Shown here in pieces: positions 11,557-22,437 of a stretch of DNA of 64,000 nt (position 1 is its first letter; every line of letters begins with the position of its first letter). The notes beneath the pieces are model-generated. The model had not been told where the DNA came from. It did not search any database and saw nothing but the letters and a program-made list of their open reading frames with translations. The translations under genes and the position numbers were made by a program. Source of the DNA: Diospyros lotus (lineage: Eukaryota; Streptophyta; Magnoliopsida; Ericales; Ebenaceae); the NCBI RefSeq assembly GCF_014633365.1, contig NC_068350.1, forward strand, positions 4,345,001 through 4,409,000. The letters run 5' to 3'.

Positions 11557-11849
11557 TTTAAATACCCTTAAAAGTTAAAAGTTGTTTGTTGGAGTATATT
11601 TAATATATATTTTACTTTTAACCAGCCTCGAACCTACAATATAATTCAAGAACTCATTGTCTCAAGAGCCATAATTATGTTAATTTAGAGGCCCATAAAT
11701 TTGAGAGGAAATTGACTATTTTCTCTTTGTGTCTAAATGACAATTTTGCCCTTATATAAATCTCCCCCCCAACTCAAAATCTGCAGAACGCAGCTCTCTC
11801 TCTCTCTCAAACTCTCTCTCCTTCTTTCTTGTACTCACTCAAGAACAAT
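11557..11849. other. AT-rich spacer with CT microsatellite
   Basis: No gene seen. A short CT run lies near 11790-11822 (CTCTCTCTCTCTC and variants). Confidence 0.5.
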
Positions 11850-12112
11850 TTTTTAAATCAAACTGTTTGTTAAATTTTTTAAAATGCATTAAAGGACACA
11901 AATGTTATTTTTTTTTTTTATCTATAAGAACTAAGATATACTTATCTTAAGGGAGAAGAGATAAACATATGTTGAAAATCAAAATAAGAAGTCATGTGAT
12001 TTCTTTTTTAATGATCACTAAATAAATTTAACAAACACGTTAAAATAAAATTTTAAAATATTTTTTATATTTAATATTTTTTACTTCATATCTTAATTAA
12101 CAAATAGAGTCA
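11850..12112. repeat. Dispersed repeat, copy 2 (partial)
   Basis: Shares with 11310-11550 the order AAACTGTTTGTTAAATTTTT, an ATGTTATTTTTTTTT stretch, CTAAGATATACTTATCTTAA, and an end near CTTAATTAACAAA. It is more diverged and lacks the left part. Confidence 0.55.
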
Positions 12113-13123
12113 AGTAAACTTGGCTACAGATTTATGAGATGCATGAAATTCTCCGTTCATATAGTTGACAATTATGGATATGAACAGAATCTACTGGGAG
12201 TCCAATAATCGTGCTTGAGAAGGAAACACACTTCACTTCTCTTCTCTTTCTGGGTCAGAAAACAAATATGAAGGAGATAATATGTTTTTGTACATTTGTG
12301 TACTTATTATGATCTAAAAGTGATCAGATTCAATTTTTTAGTGTAAAAAAAAATTAATTTAAAAAAAATATATAACTCATCATAAAATTTATGATATGTA
12401 ACTCTTCACTCCTAGTCATAATCCATTTATAAGTAAAAAATTATAAACTTAAAATCAAAACTACTCAAATCCTATCATTAATTTCAAACAGACTCAAATA
12501 ACTACTTTTTAAAATTAACTTTTATCATTAATTTCAAACTCAAATCTTATCATTAATTACATAAAATTTTTATTACATTAACTTTTTAAAATTTCAATCT
12601 CCCTCAACATAGATTTCTAGATCCGCCTCTACTTATTATGTATATATCTACGCTTTTCTTGAGATTATCTCTTTCAAAGACAAAACATTTTTTCTTTTTT
12701 AGAAGCAAGTTTTTTCATAGAACAAAAACTAAAAGTATTTTTATATTAGGACATACCCCGAGCTTCAAAATGAAAATTAAAAAAAAAATCTAATCTACTA
12801 ATATATATATACATTCCTCCTAACATGAAGAGAATATATATATAAATATTAAAGTAGAATTCCTAATCATCATATGGCTTCATTTTGATAATAGAATTCT
12901 TGATTGTCATATGTCTTACTTCCCTAAGTATTATAAGATTTTTGATGTGAATGCTAATATTTGTGATGTCAATACCCAGTTACTCACTAAATAAGAGATA
13001 ATAGTTATTGTATGTAATTTTTTTTAATAAAAACAATTTGTTTTTGTTACATAAAAGTGGTTTTCGCAACTCAAATTTATAATTTCTAGTCACCCAGAAA
13101 AAAGATAATTTTATCATTGTTAC
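12113..13123. other. AT-rich intergenic sequence, nothing recognised
   Basis: No open frame with domain character, no RNA gene and no clear terminal repeats were seen. Confidence 0.5.
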
Positions 13124-14610
13124 TGATGAGGGAAAATGCCCTCGAGTCCACAATTAATCCTATACCTTGAGACTACAACCAGTAATAACAAAGACATGTG
13201 TTCGTCGAGAAGCCAATCTAAGGTTGCCACCCAACCTAAGTCTGGAAGAGACATGTGGCAGATACGTCTCAACAAACAGGCTAGCCTTTTGCTCAATGAA
13301 GATTCCTTGGATTTCTCGGCCTTTTCATCATTCCGAAGATCATGGAGATGAAAATTATTTTGAACCCCTCGAAAACGATTACAATATCCATATCACCAAG
13401 ATCATGGTTCCGCAAATGATGAGATTCGAATCTTGGAGGTTCGAAAATGGAATTCTTATCTTGACAAGAGAATAAAAATGAAGCAACCAAGACAAGTAAG
13501 GGATTCCTCTCTTGTTTTCCTTGAGTTTTCAACTATGTACTTTGACTGCTTGAGTTTTCAGCTATGTACTTTGACTGGGGAAAAACTCTATGAACTGACT
13601 TGAACGTCGAAGTGATCATTGGGGAACGAGTCCCCAACTCCATTTTGCAGGTGCTTGGTCCAAGACAGGAGCAAGGCCAGTCTTGAATTTTTTAGGGTCC
13701 AGGGCAAAACTAAAAATTAGGCCTTCATATATATATATATATATATTTAAACATAGTGATGAAGTCACTCTTATTTTCCAATCAAGATCTAATATGTCCA
13801 AATTAACTAAAACTTTAACATTTAAGTCAAATAAATTGTATTGATTCAAACTTCAATATATTAAAATTTAGAATAAAAGGCTACAATATATAAATAAGAT
13901 AAATACTTATAACAATTCAATAAGTTTTTTTTTTCATCTAGCAAAATAAATTCTCTTTCATCTAGCTAAAAAAAAAAAAAAATTCTCTACATGCTAAATA
14001 GCTAAAGCAAAACAATATCAATCTATTTGAAATCTCTTTGCATCTTTAGCATTAGCAACCAACAAAACAAAAACATCTAAGCATTGTTACTTGAAAGTAG
14101 AAACAATATAAGAAAAACCAATGTAATTTTAATACTTCAAAAAATACTTCAAAAAAAATATATAATATAACCTAAAATTTAAGAAACTCTCCAGCACACC
14201 CAGCACTCTTCGAACTTTAAAAGCAGACTTGAAATCACAAATCACAGAAACAGAATTCAAAATTGGACTTAAAATCATAAATCAGCATGCGGAGCACTCT
14301 TTGGACTTCAAATCAAAAGCGAATGACTTCAATTTCAAAAGCAGACGGGAAAAAATGAAAGCGACTTGAAACATTGAAACGAGCGGACTTAAGTCCGCTG
14401 ATTCGCTGAAGCAGACTTGAAGTCCACTGAAAAAGTCCGCTTGTTGGACTTAAGTCCGCTGAAGCGGACTTGAAATTTGTTCGGCCCTAAATTATGGGCC
14501 CCCCTTGAATAATGGGCCCGGGGCAATCGCTCTAATTGCCTCCTTTTAGGGCCGGACATGGACAGGAGAGGGTGATCGGTTCAATATCATCAATTACCTT
14601 ACCCTCGAAT
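13124..14610. mobile_element. Probable retroelement LTR or 5' remnant interrupted by a hAT element
   Basis: The flanks of the hAT insertion at 13672-14560 are more GC-balanced than the spacer. They contain the duplicated phrase GAGTTTTCA-CTATGTACTTTGACT (about 13521-13577) and a CTTGAACGTCG...TTTGCAGGTGCTTGG segment that resembles the 3' part of plant gypsy LTRs. No gag or pol is seen and the LTR ends were not defined. This is inference from style, not from a matched pair. Confidence 0.35.
13672..14560. mobile_element. Non-autonomous hAT element, 889 bp
   Basis: The exact 8-bp direct repeat GACAGGAG flanks it (13664-13671 and 14561-14568). The ends are imperfect inverted repeats: CAAGGCCAGTCTTGA at left and, read from the right, CATGTCCGGCCCTAA. 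These resemble the CAGGGCCGGCCCTGA-type ends of many plant hAT elements. The interior has no transposase frame. Near 14380-14470 are repeated AAGTCCGCTGAAGCGGACTT-like palindromes. Confidence 0.8.
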
Positions 14611-15043
14611 AAAAAAAATAAGCAAAAGAAAAGTATTGGATTGTTACATCACATGAAAATTTTATTTTATTTTTTACTAGAAAAAAAGTTAGATTTTTTC
14701 TTTACCTAACCAAAAAATATATATACGTTTTCATTTTTTATCTTAGGTGACGTAAACCAAATTAAGAACAAAATTGTACATGGTACCTCCAAAACTTAGT
14801 GCACTACAACGCGAGGATTCATGTTTATTGAGCAGAAGGCACGTAAATTAATTAGTTGCAAAACTTCTTGATTTGAGTAGGAAAATCTTATTTTTACCTA
14901 AATTATATTCGAGCCCATTACTTTGCTCCCTTTAAGTTGAGTAGACTTTGATAAGGTATTTAAGACTAAAAAAATGTTACATTGTTAAATATTATATTAT
15001 CTGCATCAAATAACATAATATTTGCTAGAGGGCTAGCGTTCCT
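14611..15043. other. AT-rich intergenic sequence, nothing recognised
   Basis: No coding or RNA feature seen. Confidence 0.5.
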
Positions 15044-15063
15044 CCCCCCCCCCCCCCCCCCCC
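15044..15063. repeat. Poly-C run of 20 bases
   Basis: An uninterrupted C tract, with AT-rich sequence on both sides. Its length is prone to slippage and to sequencing error. Confidence 0.9.
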
Positions 15064-15284
15064 ACTTGCTAGTCCAAAAACTCTTTAAGACTAATTAGAG
15101 TCTATCAATAATATTGTAAAAATTTGTAATCTTATATGAAAATAAGTATTTTTTTATCTTATCTTATTAATAAAATATTAAAAAAATTATTTTATAAATA
15201 TCTATTTGAAAAATGTAGATTAAAAAACAAAATATAGGTATACAAAATGTCGATCCAAACTTATAATAAGTTTCATGTCTTGTC

Positions 15285-15560
15285 TTACAGGATCACCTAT
15301 GCATGCAACAGCCATCTTTAAAGCCATTTCGATGATGATGATGATGTGGACTTCAGTTTAATTAAGAGGTTTTTGTCAGCTTTGGGGGAGGGATCTTTTT
15401 TTTCCTTCTTCGGATGCAGTGGTAGATTATTATCAAAGGGAACTGATATTCTATTGAAGGTTTATCTGCACTCTCTTCTCCATTTAGTTTGCTTTCCTTT
15501 AAAGATTCAAGTCTTTGGGGGTATCTGCACTCTCTTCTCTCCATTTAGTTTGTAAACAAA
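15285..15560 (+). other. Unrecognised exon-like segment with a short direct repeat
   Basis: After an acceptor-like TTACAG at about 15290, a short balanced-composition stretch with GATGATGATGATG occurs. The phrase ATCTGCACTCTCTTCTCCA is repeated at about 15465 and 15523 (second copy with an extra CT). No protein family is recognised. It could be an untranslated or 3' remnant of a decayed gene. Confidence 0.3.
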
Positions 15561-15573
15561 TAATTAAGGTTGT

Positions 15574-15925
15574 CTTTGTTAAAATAAGTAACATAAAGAG
15601 AGTATCAAAATAAAATCGAAATATTTTTCGAACTAAAATATAGAATAGAACTCAAGATAAGAGTGAAAAATATTTTAGATTTTTATTAAAATTTTTAAAA
15701 TGTACTACAAGACACAAAATGTCATTTTTTTTTTATTATCTGTAAAGATCAAGATATGCTTATCTTGAGGAAAAGAAATATAAGCATATCTTAAAAAATT
15801 AATATAAGAAGTCAATTGACTTCTTTTTCAAAAATCACTAATAAAAACGTTAGAAAGGGTAAACATTTAGAATACTTTTCATATCTGATCTTTTTTACCC
15901 CATATCTTAATTAACAAATATTACC
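15574..15925. repeat. Dispersed repeat, copy 3
   Basis: Follows the copy at 11175-11556 through its whole length, including TCAAGATATGCTTATCTTGA near 15749 and the end CTTAATTAACAAATATTACC. Together the three copies define one local repeat family. Confidence 0.6.
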
Positions 15926-17826
15926 TAATTTTTTTTAACATGATTAATTGTTTAATCACTCCGAGATACACGTGAATGAGAAATAACTAATCAGGACTTT
16001 GAATGGTCTCGTTGATTTCTCTTCATTGGATGAGTTGGGTCTTTCGCCATTAAGTTAATCAAAACATATGATGAAAAAAGTCAAATATGAGAAGCATTTT
16101 GAATATTTGTCTTTTTTAACATATTTATTAAATTTATCTAATTTTTTTTAAAAAAACCCTCACGTAACTTATTATTTGATTTTTTATAGATAAATTTATC
16201 TGACTCCTCTTTTAAATAAATTTATTTGATATTAATTTTATAAATAGATTTAAATTACCCATATACCCTTTGTGGGTTAATTAATATCATTTAATATATT
16301 TTTAAAATTTAAATTTATTAAGTCTTATTTTTATAGTAAAGTTGGTTTTAAAAGAACTTGTTTATTTAAGTATTATAATTAATATCATTTAATATATTTT
16401 TAAATTATCATATATTTTGCTAATTTTTAAAATTTAAATGACATTATTCCTTTTACCAATTTTTAAAATTTAAATTTCTCTCTCTCTCTATATATATTTT
16501 ATTATCTAATACAAATTCCTTTTACTGATTTTTTATTATTTTATTTAATTTTATATTTTATTATCTATTATGAAAATATATTCTAACAATTTTTAATTAT
16601 CTAAGTAGAATTATTTTAATTCCATCAATAATTATTTCTACTTTCTAGTTTTTTTAGAATCTATTTTTAAACATGGATTTAGAAAATAAAATACTATTTT
16701 TAATTTTAATTTCAATTTTTTTTGACAATTCACACTAATCATAAAATACTATTTTAATCATAAATTTATATTAATGTTAACATACAGTTTTTAATGAATT
16801 TGTTAATAGAAATATTTTGATAAAAATCTTTATTTCGGTACTTATTATATGTATTTAACAAATATATGAAAAAAAATGTATAATTTTCAATAGATTCCAA
16901 AAATTTAACAAATAGTCTAATAAAAAATTTTGAATATTTTTTAACTATTTTATATATTGATGTGAAAATTATTTTAATTTTATTTTAATATTTATTTATT
17001 TTAACACACCCTACAAAAAAAAATATTAATGAATGAAAAAATCATTTCATTGACACGAATAGACTTGTCTGTTAGAAGCCCTAGCCTGGCGCACTTAACA
17101 ATCTTATCAAGGTCGTCTAGGAGTTGGACAGGTGCATTGTGGCGTTCAAGGGGCTGCGCCGACCACATATATTACGCAGGATGTGCCCACTGCCCGCCAC
17201 GCCAACCGTCGTCTACTGGTACATCAAAATCACCAGCTAGCTAAGAGGCATGAGAGTAGTCAACCTTGGCCCACAAGACTAGTTAACAGTAAATATATGT
17301 GATTTGTTACGCTCTCGTGAGTAAGCATTAATCAATTTCAATTAAGTTTAGGGTCATTCTCGTTGGTAGATGCATCTGTGCATATCTTGTACATGATTCA
17401 CATAGAAAACATGAAAGTTCTCGATTGAGGACAATGTTTGACCACGCTACTAAAATAATAAGGGTTAATTTGCATCGTTACAATTCTCACTCTATTAACA
17501 GTTAGGGTGTGTGTAAGTGTAATATGTAAATTAAAAAATATATTTAATAGTTAAATTTTAATTTTATTGGATGATATATATTTGGATAAAGATGAGTACG
17601 AATATATATAATAGTATAGTTGTTGGTTTCATATAAAATGTTAAAAAATATAAATTTAAATTTTGTTCATGTGATAAATTTTAATTTTTTAAATAAAATA
17701 TTATTAAAATATAAAATATTTAACATGGTTTCAAAAAAATAAACACCAAAATGTAGATTCTTAATAAAAATTAGTTTAATTTAATTGCGCTTGAATCATC
17801 TAACAGCTAACAAGCCTTTAAAAGCC
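15926..17826. other. AT-rich spacer, no supported gene
   Basis: Mostly A/T low-complexity sequence. A GC-richer island at about 17080-17245 has short open frames but no recognisable domain, and may be a relic of something inserted. Confidence 0.5.
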
Positions 17827-17832
17827 AAAAAA
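17827..17832 (-). terminator. RNA polymerase III T-run terminator for tRNA-Asp
   Basis: On the minus strand a run of six T begins 12 bases past the tRNA 3' end, the usual Pol III stop signal. Confidence 0.8.
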
Positions 17833-17843
17833 GTTGCGCATAA

Positions 17844-17915
17844 CGCCGTTGCCGGGGATCGAACCCGGGTCACCCGCGTGACAGGCGGGAATACTCACCA
17901 CTATACTACAACGAC
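17844..17915 (-). tRNA. tRNA-Asp (GTC)
   Basis: The minus strand folds as a 72-nt tRNA without an intron. The acceptor stem GTCGTTG pairs with CAACGGC, followed by discriminator G. The anticodon GTC (17882-17880) lies in a CTGTCAC loop. The T arm contains GGTTCGATCC (B box) and the D arm TAGTATAGTGGTGAGTA (A box). The 3' CCA is not encoded, as expected for a nuclear gene. A CAA motif sits just upstream (plus-strand TTTGAC at 17916-17921), as in many plant tRNA genes. All stems pair well, so it is likely functional. Confidence 0.96.
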
Positions 17916-18436
17916 TTTGACAAATTTTAAGGAAAGAAAGTCTATTCTTATCACTTCAGCGAATACCCTCTTGGCCAGACCGCAGGTCTAACGTGATCTC
18001 GTACGAGTGCCTCTTATTAAGGATTTGTATATATGAAACCCAGTAAAGGTAGTTTAATTATTAGAGGCATGCAAAATTAAAAGATTCCAAATGAAATTTT
18101 GAAGTTAAATATTAGAAAATTTATTTCTAATAATTGATGTTACTAATAACTTGATACCATACTTCTAATTATTCCTCTAATTAAATCATCATCTCTGATA
18201 AATTTTTGTATCATATTAAGACATCATATTAATAAGCTAGTTTGGCTCGATATATTATATTCCAATATTATTGATTAATTGGGACGTATATATAAAAAAA
18301 AATTGTACTGAATAAAAATATATATTTTAACTTTCTTGTGCCAAAACTTTACCTCGTAAACACAAAAGACAATACTTGTTTTTTTAAAAGATTAGACTCA
18401 AAATTATTGGAATGCCTCTTTGCACGGAAAGAATAA

Positions 18437-18954
18437 GGTTGCGTTCTCTTTACTTTTTAATTTTTAATTTTGAGTTTTGAATTTATTTTCACTTTTCTAT
18501 TTTGATAGTCTATTTTTAAAAAATAAAAAACGAGTTCTCTTTGTCATTTTGAAAAATTATTTCTCAAAATAGAAAATTAAAAAATGCGTTCTCTTTGAAC
18601 TTTTGAAAATAATTTTTTAATAATATTTTATTCAATAAATTTGATTATTTAGTAAATTGAAAATATTCAATGTTAATATATTATTAAAAACTATATACAT
18701 TTTAAAGTTAATGAATTTTATAATATTTTTTCCTATTATAATAATAAAATACAAATAAATAAATGTGTTTTGAGTTTTGAGTTTGTTTTGGTTGAAAACA
18801 CTCAAAATAATTTTTTATTGTTTTGAGTTTTCTTTATAATTTTTTTTTTTGTTTTCAAAAATACATTTTTAAAAATAGTAAAGAGAACGTGTTTTCATTA
18901 TTTTAGAAAATTAAAAACTAAAAATGATTTGAAAACAGTAAAGAGAACGCAGCC
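18437..18954. mobile_element. PIF/Harbinger-like MITE, family A, copy 1 (518 bp)
   Basis: Flanked by the 3-bp repeat TAA (18434-18436 and 18955-18957). The left end GGTTGCGTTCTCTTTACT and the right end read inversely as GGCTGCGTTCTCTTTACT form long terminal inverted repeats. No coding capacity. A second copy with the same ends and the same TAA duplication is at 40399-40903. Confidence 0.88.
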
Positions 18955-18957
18955 TAA

Positions 18958-19285
18958 ATTTTCTCTTTAACCTTTTTAAAAGTTTCTTTTACTTCTAGAA
19001 GTTTATTTAGAAGGTGAATTTGATACTTAGATATTATTTAAATAAAGATAAATTTTAATATATTAATAAAATAAACTAAATGTCATAAGTTGAAACAATA
19101 TTAAGCTATATTGGTGTTTGAATTATGTTGGCTCAATGATTTAAATAAATTAATGATATATAATAGTGTCAATTTAGCCATTACATTTTAAATAGACCAA
19201 ATCAACTACTAAATTTTCATAAATAGATTAGGTTAGCTAACCATCAACTTTTCATTTTAATGTCGTTAGTTAGAACAATTCTTTA
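18958..19285. other. AT-rich spacer, nothing recognised
   Basis: No gene, RNA or element boundary supported. Confidence 0.5.
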
Positions 19286-19986
19286 GGAGGCATTTGGTAC
19301 ATGAGAAATTTTAAAATTCTTATGAATGTTAGGTTAGAAATCTGTATTCCCATGTTTGGTACAATTTTTTTATAAAAAGAATTTTGGAAAATAAGCTTTC
19401 CGGGAATAATTTTTAAGTAACTTTCCCACAAAAAGATTTCTATAGAGGGGTTGAGAATACAAATTTTCTATAGACTTGGGAATGTTTTTAACAAATAAAA
19501 AAACTAAAACACCCCCTTATCCTTTTATAACCCCATACAAACATATTATATATGTAATATATTTATATTATTTATTATAAAATATTATATATATTAAAGT
19601 AAATATTCATACAAATATACATATTATGTATATATATTATATATATAGACATGTATATATATACATAATGGGTAAAAAATGATATTTTTTGGACTTTCTA
19701 AAGATGTTGTGGGTCCCAATATTTTATCTAGTAGAAAAAAATTATTATTTTTAAATAAAAAAATAAGAGTAATTTTGAAAAAAAAATATGAATTCTCAAT
19801 AATGTTGGATTTAAACCAAACATAGGAATGTAAGATTCTCAGAAAAGAATACTCAATATTCTTGAGAATGTTTAAAGTTAACAAAATATAGAATTACATA
19901 AATTTTGAAAATCAAAAATTTTCAAAAATATTTCCAAAACTCATGAATCTCAGGAATTTAAAAATTTCTTTCATACCAAAAGCCCA
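19286..19986. mobile_element. PIF/Harbinger-like MITE, family B, copy 1 (about 700 bp)
   Basis: The left end GGAGGCATTTGGTACATG and the right end, inverted, TGGGCTTTTGGTATGAAAG form terminal inverted repeats that continue inward (GAAATTTTAAAATTC type). TTA flanks both sides. It contains the phrase AAAGATGTTGTGGGTCCCAA, shared with the second copy at 43593-44493. No transposase. Confidence 0.8.
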
Positions 19987-20229
19987 TTAATTCTATAGTA
20001 GTGTCAATTTGGCATTTTACCAAAATTTAATTTATGATAATAAAAACAAATGAAAGTTCAACAAATTTTTTATAATTTATTTTATTTTTATCTATGAAAA
20101 TTAAGAAATTATTAAAACAAAGACTTAAATTAATCTACTTTGTGTGACAACTTATCGAGAAATTAATCGAAAGGCATAAAATGAAAAAAATATCACTCAA
20201 ATAAAAATTTATTTTCTTTATCCCGTTAT

Positions 20230-20640
20230 CCGTCTCTTTTCTTCTCTCTCTCTCTCTCTCTCTGGCCGTCTCTAACAAACACCGACTACTACTGGATCGC
20301 CTCACCGACCCCCGTTGGCAATCTCACCGCCTTCAATGACCCTCTCGGTGAAGCTCTTTAGAAAGATCCAAATACTTTGAGAGAATCAAACCTCCTAAAG
20401 CGAAGAGTAGAAGGTGCGGGCGATGAGCCAATGGCTACGCTCTCTTTTGGGAATGAGATGCGCTCGTGTGTGGCTGTGAGGATGCCTCTTCATGCTAGTG
20501 CGAGCCTGAAAGCGCTACATTTGGATATGATTATCATGATTTCGTTTGATGGAATTCTGTGGGGCCCACATCTGCCCATTGCCGGGAGACCACCAATCTT
20601 GCCTACAAAGGAGGGTTTTATTATATTAATTTAATGTGAA
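20230..20640 (+). other. GC-richer unrecognised segment with CT microsatellite
   Basis: A CT repeat (about 20242-20262) precedes about 370 bases of balanced composition, unlike the flanks. Plus-strand 20377-20634 is open for 85 codons (…MATLSFGNEMRSCVAVRM…) but matches no family I know. It could be a captured gene fragment, an old LTR piece, or a 5' exon. Confidence 0.25.
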
Positions 20641-21596
20641 TGTTAGTTACAATATTTTTATTTATTTATGCTTATATATTAGTTAATTGTGTATTGTATC
20701 ACATTAATTAATGAATGTCATTAAGAATTGTTATAATTAAATATTTAAATAATAGTTTTATTTATAAATACTTTTAATTCATTATAAAGGAATAAAAATT
20801 CTATTATTCTTAATTGATTATTATAGAAAGGTAATTATAAAATTAAATAAATAATATATAACACTATGGATACAAAAATCTTATAAATATATAAAATTAT
20901 GATTTATTATTTTCCAGTTATACAATTAATATTATTATTATTTTTTAATGAAAAAGTAGACTTACTGACCATTAGGGAGGTAATCCGTTTTATATTTGTA
21001 AATTGAAAAATTAAATGTAATAGTTAAATTAATTTTTTTTAAATAATATTTGTATGAAGATAAATTTAGATGTAATAGTATAATCAATTTATGTTAATCG
21101 GTTGAAACCAACCAAATTAAATAAATCCAAACGTTAAATCTAAGAGAAACAACCGGTTGTAATTTTACAATTTAAAAATTATTTAAAATAGTTTGATTTA
21201 AATTTTAAATTTTAATAAATCATCGAATCCTCTCCCCAATATTCCAAAATAAATAAAATGAAATTTTTTATAGTTTGTAAATTTTATTTAGTCATTAAAT
21301 TACAAGTTTAATAAATTCTTAAGTAAATAATAAATTTACATTTTTATTTAATAATTAAAATAATTTTTTTAAAGTAATTAAAATGTTACCAATTCTTTTA
21401 CTTCACAGTCATTTTTTTTATTTTAAAGTAAAAATACCAAATATTATTGTTATTAATATATTTTCTCCGATAGCCCATTCGACGACAAATAAAAACAAAT
21501 AAACAAATGTAATGCATCACATGATTCCTAAAATTGAACCCTAATGGCGCTAATGCATGCAATAATTAATCTATTCTACCAGATAATCTCATAAAA
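20641..21596. other. AT-rich spacer, nothing recognised
   Basis: No supported gene or element boundaries. Confidence 0.5.
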
Positions 21597-21861
21597 TGAC
21601 AAAAATGTTCTTACCCAAATTATAAATTTTCTTCTCCTACTTTCGTCTTTTTTCTCCCTTTCTATGATCGTCTTCAACAAGCGTTGACCATTATTACATT
21701 GCTACACCATCTCATAGCAATAGTCGATCAGGCAAAGAGGCGAAGACGGCTAAGTGATGCAGTGACAATCGACGCTTATTGAAGACAATCATAAAAGGAA
21801 GAGAGGAAAGAAAAATGGAAGTGAAATAAATTTATAATTTAAGTAAAGATATTTCTATAAT
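21597..21861. mobile_element. Small foldback/MITE with about 100-bp inverted repeats
   Basis: The left arm (about 21597-21700) and right arm (about 21760-21861) are inverted copies. For example TATGATCGTCTTCAACAAGC at left corresponds to GCTTATTGAAGACAATCATA at right. The loop is short. It would fold into one long hairpin. It lies about 600 bases upstream of the first candidate start codon of the demethylase gene. Confidence 0.75.
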
Positions 21862-21862
21862 T

Positions 21863-22080
21863 AGACCATGGTGGAGTTCTCTTTGGGCTACTAAATACAT
21901 GTTAAATGATAAAAATATTTCTTACATCTTATCATCTCTCCTTATAGCACCTCACCACCTTAGATAAGAGGTATTTAGTCATGCATTTCATCGGCTCACT
22001 TCACCTCATCATCTAACATCACCACACTATCTCAAAAATATTTTTGTCATTTGATGCATAGGGTAGCTATAGCATTTTCC
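21863..22080. mobile_element. Small TIR element (Mutator-like MITE candidate)
   Basis: The 9-bp direct repeat TCTATAATT is found at 21854-21862 and 22081-22089. Inverted ends are TTTGGGCTACTAAATACATG at left and, from the right, GGAAAATGCTATAGCTACCC; both continue into a shared AAATGAYAAAAATATTT stretch. The left TIR begins about 10 bases inside the repeat, so the precise left border is uncertain. Confidence 0.6.
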
Positions 22081-22089
22081 TCTATAATT

Positions 22090-22437
22090 TTAGCACCCTT
22101 CAGTTAGCCTCTCGGTGAGGCTGTCGGGCTGTAGAAGGGTCCATGCATGCAATTCACGCACTAGACACGTGCCAGGCACGCCACTTTTTCTGTTCAATTC
22201 CAAATAATATACAGCCGTAAAGATAAATACATAAATAAATGTACGTTTGTTTAATGCCCTTGTCGTCAGTCGTTTACCGGCAAAAGCCGTTCTCGGTTGA
22301 ACGATCAAAACCCCTTCGACGAGAAAAAGCCTGCTTGTTCTGCGTGCGTTGTGTTTTTTTCCCTACTCGCTCTTCTCGATGAACAACCCTCTGCGGCCGT
22401 TTCTCTTTAATTCCGGTCACTGAGCGGATCTCCGGCA
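22090..22437 (+). promoter_or_regulatory. Probable promoter and 5' UTR region of the demethylase gene
   Basis: Unique, more GC-balanced sequence between the MITE and the first candidate ATG. A TATA-like AAAGATAAATACATAAATAAA lies at about 22217-22237. No element signatures. The assignment rests on position only. Confidence 0.4.
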
